Below are positions 9,401-18,411 of a stretch of 32,350 nt of DNA, one piece after another (the stretch's first letter is position 1; every line of letters starts with the position of its first letter). The translations under genes were made by a program, and so were the position numbers. Under the pieces are notes generated by a model. The model saw only the letters and a list, made by a program, of their open reading frames with translations. It did no database searches and was not told the origin of the DNA. The DNA is from Zygnema cylindricum (lineage: Eukaryota; Streptophyta; Zygnematophyceae; Zygnematales; Zygnemataceae): the NCBI GenBank assembly GCA_037447655.1, contig JBBHKE010001611.1:206996-239345 (forward strand), in the 5' to 3' direction.

Positions 9401-11627
9401 CTCCCTCTCTTCCGTTTATGTCAGACATTTCACTCTCTCCCTTCCTCCATTTTTTCCATCTTATAGTCTCATTCATCCATTGTTCGTCTATCCTGCCTCT
9501 ATCCTCTCCAATGCCCTCTCCAATTCCCACTCCCCTACCCACCACCCACCATCCACTCATTCTCCCTCTCGCATCTCTTTCTTCTCCCCCCATGATTCAT
9601 CCCTTCTCCATTCCTCCCTCTCAATCATTCCCCTTTCCCCTCCCTCCCCTCTCTCTCTCTCTTTCAAGCATAAACGACATCTTTTCTCCCCTTTTCCCCG
9701 CCCTCTCCCTTCCCCTATCCTTCTCCCCTCTCTCCTCCCTCCCCCTCTCTCTCTCAAACATCGTCAACACCTTTCCGCTCCCTCTCCCTCTCCCTCTCCC
9801 TCTATCTTTCTCCTCTCCCTTTCAAACATAAGCGACACCTTTCCTCTCCCTCTCTTGCTCTCTCTCCCTCTCTCGTCTCTTCAGGTATGTCAAGAAAGCC
9901 GAATCTCTCCAGCGAGTCGATCTCTCCATATTAAACAGAGATGAAAAAATTTCCTTTTTTGTTAACATTTATAACGCCCTTGTGATTCACGCGACGGTCA
10001 AAGCCGGAAGTGGTCCAGAAACTGTCCTTCAGAGAAAGACGTTTTTTTCGGATTATACGTATCTTATTGGTGGAAACACGTACTCTCTCTCTGAAATGGA
10101 AAACGGGATTCTTCGCGGAAATCGCCGTCCTCCGTACAATATTCAAAAACCGTTTGGAAATAATGACGAGCGTGCAAAGGTACGGCCACGGGAACTTTTT
10201 CTCTTGTTATGATTGTACTTTTCTGTCATTTCTTCTTTTTATTTATTTTTCATGAATAATCATTTGTCAAGATATCTTACTAGATTTTCTTTCCAAAGCT
10301 TGGGAAAGCTTTAACCAAAGATTAGGTTAGAACTTTATATTTTAGTTGTCCAGTGTACATGTTACAACAAGAAAGAAAGAAAAAAGCTTATGCTTAAGCT
10401 TATGATTTTCTTTTTTGTTGTGAAATTCTAATGATTGTCGACACAATTTTAATTTAGTACTTTTTTTGGAACCTTTGAATGTGAATGTTGAGATTTGGAT
10501 GAATAACCTCAAGATATTAAAAAACCCTCAAGAAACCCTGAAAATGCCCCTAAAAAAACCTTCAAACAGCCTATTTAATTCAAAAATGTCAACAGTGATT
10601 TCCTTGTAAATTCAATGAACTTTTATCTGTTAGGATTACAGTGATCTAATAACAATCGTTCCTAAAAATATGTACTTTTCTTGTCCGTCAGATTGCTCTG
10701 AAGATGATCCAGCCTTCGATTTTTTTCTCTATCAAATTTTTAGTAGTTGACTTATTTTTCTCGTGAGAAGTTGTAGTCCTTAGACTCATATTATATAGAT
10801 TCTGTAGTCGTTGACTCATGTTCTCTGGAGTTGTTCTAGTCGTTGATTCATTTGCTCAACATTATGAGACCTAAGTTTTAACTCCGAAGTGTTCAGCAAA
10901 AAGTTATCTCTCTTGTCCCTCCCATTGCTCTGGAGAATCGAGCCATCGATTCATTGCCATACGTTTGCTGGCTTTATTAGAAAACATTTATTATTGCTCA
11001 GAAGCTGTAACGCCTCCTAAGCTTCAACAGATCTTCAGCAAAACCTGTGTCTCTCTTGTCCTTAGGATCGCCTGGAGACACCCGAAGCTTTGATTCATTT
11101 TCCGTTTTAACTTGTGATCTCTTAGGGTTTATAGTCTGTGTGTTCTTCTTTTCTTGTCCGTCAGATTGCTCTGGAGACGCTGTAGCCGTCGATTCATTTA
11201 CGTACTTTTGTTTGGTTTCCAAGGGGCTTAAAGTTATAACCTTTTGTGTTTTTCTTTTCTTGTCCGTCAGATCGCCCTGGAGACTCCTGAGCCGTTGATT
11301 CATTTTGCGCTCGTGTGCGGAGCCAAATCGTGTCCGCCCGTCAAGACCTACAAGCCCGTCGGACTGGGCGACCTTTTGCGGGCAGCCGCAAAATCTTTTT
11401 TCGAAGGCGGCGGCATCGAAATCGACGTCGAGAAACGAACCATCTCGTTGAGCAAGATTTTATTTTGGTATCATGTTGACTTTGGCAAGGATGACGTGGA
11501 AATGCTAACATGGGTGAGCCAGTTTCTAGAGGATACCGAAAAAGCGAAATTGCTTGGTCTTCTTGAGAAAGGACAATTTAAGGTGACTTATCAGGAGTAT
11601 GATTGGTCGGCGAATAGCAAGCATTGA
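6407..11627 (+). CDS. glutaredoxin-DEP-DUF547 three-domain protein, seven exons
   Basis: Exons: 6407-6508, 7497-7670, 7829-8068, 8279-8334, 8788-9024, 9885-10179, 11271-11627. All introns are GT...AG and the phases agree, giving 486 residues. Residues about 12-92 are a dithiol glutaredoxin domain: CPHC at 21-24, the cis-proline region TSMPQIFF, and the glutathione-site IGGND. Residues about 127-208 match a DEP domain (LLKKGVEI... FRGSAAVKFL... DGPQLYRF). Residues about 271-430 are DUF547, with VNIYNALVIHA, YSLSEMENGILRGN, and HFALVCGAKSCPP across the exon 6/7 junction. As I recall, Arabidopsis At4g08550 has the same three domains; its biochemical role is not established. The active-site Cys pair suggests redox or glutathione-dependent activity, and DEP domains often act in membrane or signalling contexts; both are inferences for this protein. 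There is no obvious signal peptide. The 3' half (exons 6-7) is duplicated downstream. Confidence 0.9.
6869..7030 (+). repeat. degenerate GATGTC hexamer repeat in intron 1
   Basis: Irregular repeats of GATGTC, AATGTC and GATGTCAAT lie inside the 988-nt first intron of the glutaredoxin-DEP-DUF547 gene. The rest of the intron (6509-7496) is T-rich with no coding potential. Confidence 0.6.
8164..8188 (+). repeat. TTTG tetranucleotide microsatellite in intron 3
   Basis: About six perfect TTTG copies occur in the 210-nt third intron (8069-8278). Confidence 0.85.
8606..8776 (+). repeat. GATAAAATGTCGTTTTT-type minisatellite in intron 4
   Basis: About eight to nine diverged units resembling GATAAAATGTCGTTTTT, each 17-26 nt, fill the 3' third of intron 4 (8335-8787) right up to the acceptor of exon 5. 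Confidence 0.7.
9025..9884 (+). repeat. pyrimidine-rich intron 5 with repeated donor-like segments
   Basis: This 860-nt intron is almost entirely CT-rich. The exon 5 donor context (GCAGGTGGGTTCATCTTCTC at 9021) recurs as CTGGGTTCATCTTCTC near 9139 and as GCAGGTGGGTTCACCTTTTC at 9232. Open frames of 154-165 codons inside the intron are low-complexity Pro/Ser/Leu artefacts and are copied unchanged in the downstream duplicate. Confidence 0.75.
10679..11300 (+). repeat. serial diverged copies of the intron 6/exon 7 junction
   Basis: The true acceptor and start of exon 7 (TCTTGTCCGTCAG|ATCGCCCTGGAGAC at 11258) are preceded within intron 6 by look-alikes at about 10679 (CCGTCAG|ATTGCTCTGAAGA), 10911 (CCCTCCC ATTGCTCTGGAGA, AG lost), 11054 (CCTTAG GATCGCCTGGAGAC) and 11152 (CCGTCAG|ATTGCTCTGGAGAC). 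Each look-alike continues with an equivalent of TGATTCATTTT. Between 10740 and 10855 there are further fragments of the TAGTCGTTGATTCAT type. Three of the four keep an AG at the junction. The frames after them soon hit stop codons, so use of an upstream copy would truncate DUF547. Confidence 0.8.
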
Positions 11628-12064
11628 TTTGTTGATGGATTGGAGTTGTATTTTGGAGTTCAATAGATTTTTTCTTTTGTATTTATAATTTTATATATGT
11701 TATGTACAGATAATGATGATTTGAAACCTTTCTAGTAGTTTTTCTAGTGGGGATCACAGGGGAAACTGGTTAGCTTATTGTTTTATCTTACAACAAATCT
11801 TTTATTTGTATTTATCAATGTTATTTTAACATTCTGTTTGTTGTTGTAGTTTTTTATTGACACTAATTTGTATACAACATATTAATAATATTATATTACA
11901 CAATTCTTCCTTTTCTAAAATTTAATTCTCGAGTTTTTGTCCTTTCTATTGAACTTTCCAATTCAATGTTGCATTTTTGCCTTTAAATTTGTTAAGTTGG
12001 CGAGACGGTCCACCACCTTTTCGCCAATTACCGTAACAGATTACTTGTTACTGTTAAAAATATT

Positions 12065-12163
12065 GGACTTTCAAATAAAAGTATGTTAATTGACTTATCA
12101 TATTACAGCATGTTAATGGACTTATCGAATAAAAGCATGTTCAAGGACTTATCAAATGAAACC
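12065..12163 (+). repeat. 27-bp tandem repeat, about 3.5 units, in the copy-1-only insert
   Basis: Units resemble GACTTATCGAATAAAAGCAT followed by GTTAAT/GTTCAA. The array lies at the 3' end of the ~264-bp segment (11903-12166) that is absent from copy 2 of the segmental duplication. Confidence 0.7.
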
Positions 12164-12705
12164 GTATAAAAGCAGTGGTGTAAGAACGCATCTGAACTTT
12201 ACAATGAAATCCTAGCCACACCAATTACACGACGTTGATATTGTGTTAGTTTTTATATCATTTTGGGACTGGGCCCCCTTTTTTTAAACTATTTATAATA
12301 ATCAGGGATATGTACATATGATATTCACATTAATTTTTAAAAAATGATTTCAAATCCCAAACTATGGTTTGGATGTAATATCTTTTTGATTTTATTCTCT
12401 AAAGGTAAAGCTAGATTGTTTGAGACGGACATCCTATTTGTCAAAATCTTCAATACCAGTCGCTTTATAGTGTAGCATTTGGTTGAAATATCAAGGTTGT
12501 CTAATGTTAATTGAGTTTTACACGTGTATAATTCGCTACCAAAGGGTGTCAATATGGCTAGTATAATTCACATACTTACTTCGCTTTTCCAGTTTTTAAT
12601 TGTTATTTTTCTCCGGTGTCTAGTGTTTCCCAAAAGTTGATTGGTATTTTTCTCTAAATTTTCCCGATTCTGGTGTCGCAATGGAGTTCCCTCGTTACTC
12701 GTAAA

Positions 12706-14229
12706 GGTGAAAAGGGTGTTTAAACGGTGTTATAACGTTTACTTACTGTTTTTGACTTCTTCCTTATTTTGTACTATTATACGTGCCAAAGGTACACACG
12801 GAAATTTATGATTCCGTAAATTATAGGTGAGAGAAAAATTAACAAAAAAACCCACAAAAGAAAACAAAAAAAGTGAAAATATATTTATTTTTGTTGTTTA
12901 TTTTTGCTTCTATTTTTTTACTTCCAAAGATAGAGTGGCCAAAAGAACATTAACACTAACAGCGATACACGGTGTAACTCACTGCTGTAGTTGGAAATAA
13001 TACCGTCCGTCAAAAGGCTTAAGCGTACGGATCCCGTTTGGACATAAACAGTTTCGCTTTGGCTGCTAGCCGCCAGCCATTGGCCGGCCATTTCGGCCGC
13101 CACTCAAATTTGCGGAACGGACCAATCGCTGCGCCTCTAACGAACGCGAAGATCCGATAGGTCTGGTTGCCAACAGAAAATACATACGGAAGCGTGGGAT
13201 AAAGTACAGTATGGGTTCGTTACAAGTTTCCCCGGTGTGGTGTACCTTGGGTACCCTCGTTTCACTGTTCGAAATGCGCCGTAGATTCAGGAGTGTGTAT
13301 TGTTATATTGGATCATCAACCTATTGTATAAATGGTTACCCCTTCTAATGAAACTAACGCTATTGCTGCATTCACACAGGGAATGAATGATGAATGAGAT
13401 GAGGAAACGAATCATCCCGTACCATTCATTTCGCAAAAAAACAAATAACAGAGGCGCCAAAATGACCGACTGCCCGGCTGTCAACCTTTTTGGAGCGTAG
13501 CTACGGACAAAAGGTACAATTTGGAGCGTAGCAAAAGACAAATTGTACGGTCAAGTACGTCAAAACTTGACAACTGTGGTAATTCATCTTCTTTTTCGCG
13601 AACCCTTTTCGGAATGCAAAAAACGGACTTTGAAAAAACATGAGGTCGATTTTCGAATGATTCATCCGTACCGTACCTATTTTTTTTAGAATGATCAACC
13701 ATAAACGAATAGCCAATCAAAATCATGTATACCAGAACATAAAAAAAATGTAAACTAAATTTTTTTTTTGTAATTGTGACGAAAAATCCTCCTCCCTCTT
13801 TACCTCTTGGTGAGGCGAACATTCTTCCCCCACGTCGTAACGTCGCCCATCTTCCATCTCACTCCCATCTGAAACATCGGTTTCACGCTGATTTTTTTTT
13901 TTTCCCATCGAAAGCGAGATCGCCTCACTTCAAAAAACCTTAAGGTATCACTCCTTAGAATATTTGTTGATATTTTTTTTTTTCAAATCTCATTTATTAA
14001 TTTTGCATTTTGTATTATCATAAATGGAATATTTATGGGTGTGATTGCACGCGTTACCCTAAAGCTAATGGGGGTGTATTATTACTATGAAGGTGAATAA
14101 ATGAGAAAAAAAACAACGCAAAATAAATAAGAAAAAAGGGATTAAAAAAGAGTAAAGATAAAATGAGAAGAAAATAGACAAAGAAGATTAGAGAATAAAA
14201 AAAGAAACAATGCATAAAAGCATTGTAAT
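12706..14229. other. unique spacer between the two duplication copies
   Basis: No gene is established. A minus-strand frame starting at 13908 (MGKKKNQRETDVSDGSEMED...) is hydrophilic and reaches a possible donor, CAAGAG|GTAAAG, at about 13804, so it could be a first exon; no matching next exon was found. Positions 13010-13180 are more GC-rich than their surroundings, without a convincing frame. A perfect 10-bp inverted repeat, GTACAATTTG...CAAATTGTAC, spans 13514-13548. Confidence 0.4.
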
Positions 14230-14435
14230 AACCCTCCCTCCCTCTATCCCTCTCTCCCAAACTACCCTCCCCCCCTCCTTTTATCCCTCCCTACCTCCCT
14301 CCCTCCCAATTTGCCCTCCCACCCTCCCTCCCTCTCTCTCTCACCCTTCCTCTTCTCTCTCACCCTCCCTCCCTCCCTCCCTCTTTCCCTCCCTCTCTCC
14401 CAATCTACTCTCCCTCCCTCCTCTTATCCCTCCTT
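14225..14435. repeat. CCCTCC minisatellite at the left edge of duplication copy 2
   Basis: It contains words such as CCCTCCCTCTCTCCC, CCCAATTTGCCCTCC and CCCAATCTACTCTCC, shared with the large array at 25787-28238. It ends exactly where identity to copy 1 begins (TTAGTGCAAAGACAG). Confidence 0.85.
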
Positions 14436-15108
14436 AGTGCAAAGACAGTCCTTTTGCATGTGGGTTCACCTTTTCTGCTTCTCTGTCCTTCTCTCTCTCC
14501 CTCGCCTTCTCCATTTCCATTTCCCCCCTCTCAATTTTCCGTTTGCTTTATTTGTAATTGGTTGATTCCTTTCGTCTCTTCTTTACTCTAGTTCAGTCAC
14601 CTTCTTACTACCGGCCTGCAAATCCTCCCTCTCTTCCGTTTATGTCAGACATTTCACTCTCTCCCTTCCTCCATTTTTTCCATCTTATAGTCTCATTCAT
14701 CCATTGTTCGTCTATCCTGCCTCTATCCTCTCCAATGCCCTCTCCAATTCCCACTCCCCTACCCACCACCCACCATCCACTCATTCTCCCTCTCGCATCT
14801 CTTTCTTCTCCCCCCATGATTCATCCCTTCTCCATTCCTCCCTCTCAATCATTCCCCTTTCCCCTCCCTCCCCTCTCTCTCTCTCTTTCAAGCATAAACG
14901 ACATCTTTTCTCCCCTTTTCCCCGCCCTCTCCCTTCCCCTATCCTTCTCCCCTCTCTCCTCCCTCCCCCTCTCTCTCTCAAACATCGTCAACACCTTTCC
15001 GCTCCCTCTCCCTCTCCCTCTCCCTCTATCTTTCTCCTCTCCCTTTCAAACATAAGCGACACCTTTCCTCTCCCTCTCTTGCTCTCTCTCCCTCTCTCGT
15101 CTCTTCAG

Positions 15109-16851
15109 GTATGTCAAGAAAGCCGAATCTCTCCAGCGAGTCGATCTCTCCATATTAAACAGAGATGAAAAAATTTCCTTTTTTGTTAACATTTATAATG
15201 CCCTTGTGATTCACGCGACGGTCAAAGCCGGAAGTGGTCCAGAAACTGTCCTTCAGAGAAAGACGTTTTTTTCGGATTATACGTATCTTATTGGTGGAAA
15301 CACGTACTCTCTCTCTGAAATGGAAAACGGGATTCTTCGCGGAAATCGCCGTCCTCCGTACAATATTCAAAAACCGTTTGGAAATAATGACGAGCGTGCA
15401 AAGGTACGGCCACGGGAACTTTTTCTCTTGTTATGATTGTACTTTTCTGTCATTTCTTCTTTTTATTTATTTTTCATGAATAATCATTTGTCAAGATATC
15501 TTACTAGATTTTCTTTCCAAAACTTGGGAAAGCTTTAACCAAAGATTAGGTTAGAACTTTATATTTTAGTTGTCCAGTGTACATGTTACAACAAGAAAGA
15601 AAGAAAAAAGCTTAAGCTTAAGCTTATGATTTTCTTTTTTGTTGTGAAATTCTAATGATTGTCGACACAATTTTAATTTAGTACTTTTTTTGGAACCTTT
15701 GAATGTGAATGTTGAGATTTGGATGAATAACCTCAAGATATTAAAAAACCCTCAAGAAACCCTGAAAATGCCCCTAAAAAAACCTTCAAACAGCCTATTT
15801 AATTCAAAAATGTCAACAGTGATTTCCTTGTAAATTCAATGAACTTTTATCTGTTAGGATTACAGTGATCTAATAACAATCGTTCCTAAAAAATATGTAC
15901 TTTTCTTGTCCGTCAGATTGCTCTGAAGATGATCCAGCCTTCGATTTTTTTCTCTATAAAATTTTAGTAGTTTACTCATTTTTCTCGTGAGAAGTTGTAG
16001 TCCTTAGACTCATATTATATAGATTCTGTAGTCGTTGACTCATGTTCTCTGGAGTTGTTCTAGTCGTTGATTCATTTGCTCAACATTATGAGACCTAAGT
16101 TTTAACTCCGAAGTGTTCAGCAAAAAGTTATCTCTCTTGTCCCTCCCATTGCTCTGGAGAATCGAGCCATCGATTCATTGCCATACGTTTGCTGGCTTTA
16201 TTAGAAAACATTTATTATTGCTCAGAAGCTGTAACGCCTCCTAAGCTTCAACAGATCTTCAGCAAAACCTGTGTCTCTCTTGTCCTTAGGATCGCCTGGA
16301 GACACCCGAAGCTTTGATTCATTTTCCGTTTTAACTTGTGATCTCTTAGGGTTTATAGTCTGTGTGTTCTTCTTTTCTTGTCCGTCAGATTGCTCTGGAG
16401 ACGCTGTAGCCGTCGATTCATTTACGTACTTTTGTTTGGTTTCCAAGGGGCTTAAAGTTATAACCTTTTGTGTTTTTCTTTTCTTGTCCGTCAGATCGCC
16501 CTGGAGACTCCTGAGCCGTTGATTCATTTTGCGCTCGTGTGCGGAGCCAAATCGTGTCCGCCCGTCAAGACCTACAAGCCCGTCGGACTGGGCGACCTTT
16601 TGCGGGCAGCCGCAAAATCTTTTTTCGAAGGCGGCGGCATCGAAATCGACGTCGAGAAACGAACCATCTCGTTGAGCAAGATTTTATTTTGGTATCATGT
16701 TGACTTTGGCAAGGATGACGTGGAAATGCTAACATGGGTGAGCCAGTTTCTAGAGGATACCGAAAAAGCGAAATTGCTTGGTCTTCTTGAGAAAGGACAA
16801 TTTAAGGTGACTTATCAGGAGTATGATTGGTCGGCGAATAGCAAGCATTGA
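15109..16851 (+). pseudogene. 5'-truncated duplicate of the DUF547 exons (exons 6' and 7')
   Basis: Exon 6' is 15109-15403 and exon 7' is 16495-16851. Both keep intact splice sites and reading frame, encode the same 216 C-terminal residues as the complete gene, and end at the same stop. There are no counterparts of exons 1-5, so neither the glutaredoxin nor the DEP domain is present. I see no new promoter or start codon in the pyrimidine-rich DNA directly upstream. It could be a non-functional fragment, or a set of alternative 3' exons reachable by splicing from exon 5 (donor at 9024), which would give an unchanged protein with a different 3' untranslated region. An assembly error is possible but less likely, because the flanks differ. 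Confidence 0.75.
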
Positions 16852-17512
16852 TTTGTTGATGGATTGGAGTTGTATTTTGGAGCTCAATATATTTTTTCTT
16901 TTGTATTTATAATTTTATATATGTTAAGTACAGATAATGATGATTTGAAACCTTTCTAATAGTTTTTATAGTGGGGATCACAGGGGAAACTGGTTAGCTT
17001 ATTGTTTTATCTTACAACAAATCTTTTATTTGTTGCTATTTTGACATTCTGTTTGTTGTTGTAGTTTTTTATTGACATTATTTTATATACAACGTATTAA
17101 TAATATTGTATTACACAAAAAGCAGTGGTGTAAGAACGCATCTGAACTTAACAATGAAATCCTAGCCACACCAATTACACGACGTTGATATTATGTTAGT
17201 TTTTATATCATTTTGGGACTGGGGCCCCTTTTTTTTTAACTATTTATAATAATCAGGGATATGTACATATGATATTCACATTCATTTTTAAAAAATGATT
17301 TCAAATCCCACGCTATGGTTTGGGTGTAATATTTTTTTTGGTTTATTCTCTAAAGGTAACGCTAGTTTGTTTGAGACGGACATCCTATTTGTCAAAACCT
17401 TCAATACTAATCGCTTTATAGTGTAGCATTTGGTTGAAATATCAAGGTGGTCTAATGTTAATTGAGTTTTACACGTGTATAACTCGCTACCAAAGGGTGT
17501 CAATATGGCTAC

Positions 17513-18270
17513 CGCTATTCCTGTTACACCCATGTGCATAAGGGTGACGTTCCATCAGGCGAAAAGTGGCGTAGTTTACAAAAAGCCGCGACCCTCCGTA
17601 CCAAATCGTACCGCCTATTTTGTTTTTATACGAAAAACTACATTACAGAGAATCTTGCGGATACTCTCCGAAGGTCTTGGAGGTAATAATAGCCGTCAGG
17701 TGTTCATATGCGAGGAGTTTGCTTCATTTTTTTGTGTAGCTGTCAAACCCATCTCGAGGAGGTGGGTTGGCAGATACAGGAAAAAAAAACGTGACAAGTT
17801 GGACGATTAAGCTACGTGTCATGATGGAAAACCAACGAAAAATCTTAAGATTTGCACATGACACGCGGTTTCCAAAATACAACCAAAATTATAAACGAAA
17901 TTTCATAACATTCCCTCGTCACGCTATTTTCGGTAACCTTTGTTCGTCACACTATTTCTCTCAAAGGACTTTCGTTGTGTTCGAAAACTGAAACCCTAAA
18001 AATGAGATGGGTACAGACTGGCGTTTGCAAATGTATAAAAAAATTGTCGTATGCTTACTTCGTACGCAGATACATGGTTACGCAAGTCAAGTTTTGAAGT
18101 TACGTTTGTCGGTGCTACAAATCTGAAAGATATTCAATATCGGATCGTAGCTTGCGTGGTGCCAGTCAATTTAGAACACGTGGCTTATGGACTCTTTGGG
18201 ATGGAACATCGACTCAATCGACCCGGTCTGTAGAGTTTGCCGTAGAATTACAGAAACGTATGATGGAACT
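17513..18270 (+). other. segment present only in duplication copy 2
   Basis: It interrupts the alignment to copy 1 after CAATATGGCTA; alignment resumes near CTTCGCTTTTTCAG. It holds a frame starting ATGGCTACCGCTATTCCTGT at about 17505 that stays open for about 100 codons to 17810 and encodes a basic C-terminus (RRWVGRYRKKKRDKLDD). I recognise no domain. The upstream part of that frame is shared with non-coding DNA in copy 1, so I do not call it a gene. No terminal repeats or target-site duplication are evident, so a deletion in copy 1 is as likely as an insertion here. Confidence 0.45.
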
Positions 18271-18411
18271 TCACCCTTCGCTTTTTCAGTTTTTAATTGT
18301 TATATTTCTCTGGTTTCTAGGGTTTCCCAAAAGTTGATTGCTATTTTTATCTATGTTTTCCCGATTTTGGTGTCGCAATGGAGTTCCCTCATTACTCGTA
18401 CCTTTGCTCTC

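Larger units (their letters stand above)
9212..12705 (+). repeat. segmental duplication, copy 1 (exons 6-7 and 3' flank)
   Basis: This segment matches 14436-18411 in the same orientation. From 9212 to about 11900 the offset is 5224 bp, with only brief one-base shifts until the small indels past the stop codon. It carries the 3' part of intron 5, exon 6, intron 6, exon 7 and about 1.1 kb downstream. Copy 1 alone has about 264 bp at 11903-12166 and lacks about 750 bp that copy 2 has at 17513-18270. The alignment resumes at the TTTTTAATTGTTA... segment (12593; 18291 in copy 2) and ends near CATTACTCGTA or CGTTACTCGTA. Confidence 0.9.
14436..18411 (+). repeat. segmental duplication, copy 2
   Basis: Homologous to 9212-12705. 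Over the gene part (to about 16851) I count only about nine base or indel differences in 2.4 kb, including one synonymous change in exon 6 (AAC to AAT). After the stop codon differences become frequent (about 4-6 percent by eye) and large indels appear. The insertion at 17513-18270 is unique to this copy. Confidence 0.9.

Noticed and set aside
9334-9831. 165-codon frame repeated exactly at 14558-15055.
   Set aside because: It lies wholly inside the CT-rich intron 5. Its exact conservation reflects the recent segmental duplication, not selection on a protein.
10998-11303. 101-codon minus-strand frame over intron 6, duplicated at 16222-16527.
   Set aside because: It is antisense to the repeated splice-junction copies and the start of exon 7; its internal repeats mirror that array. 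There is no start context or domain.
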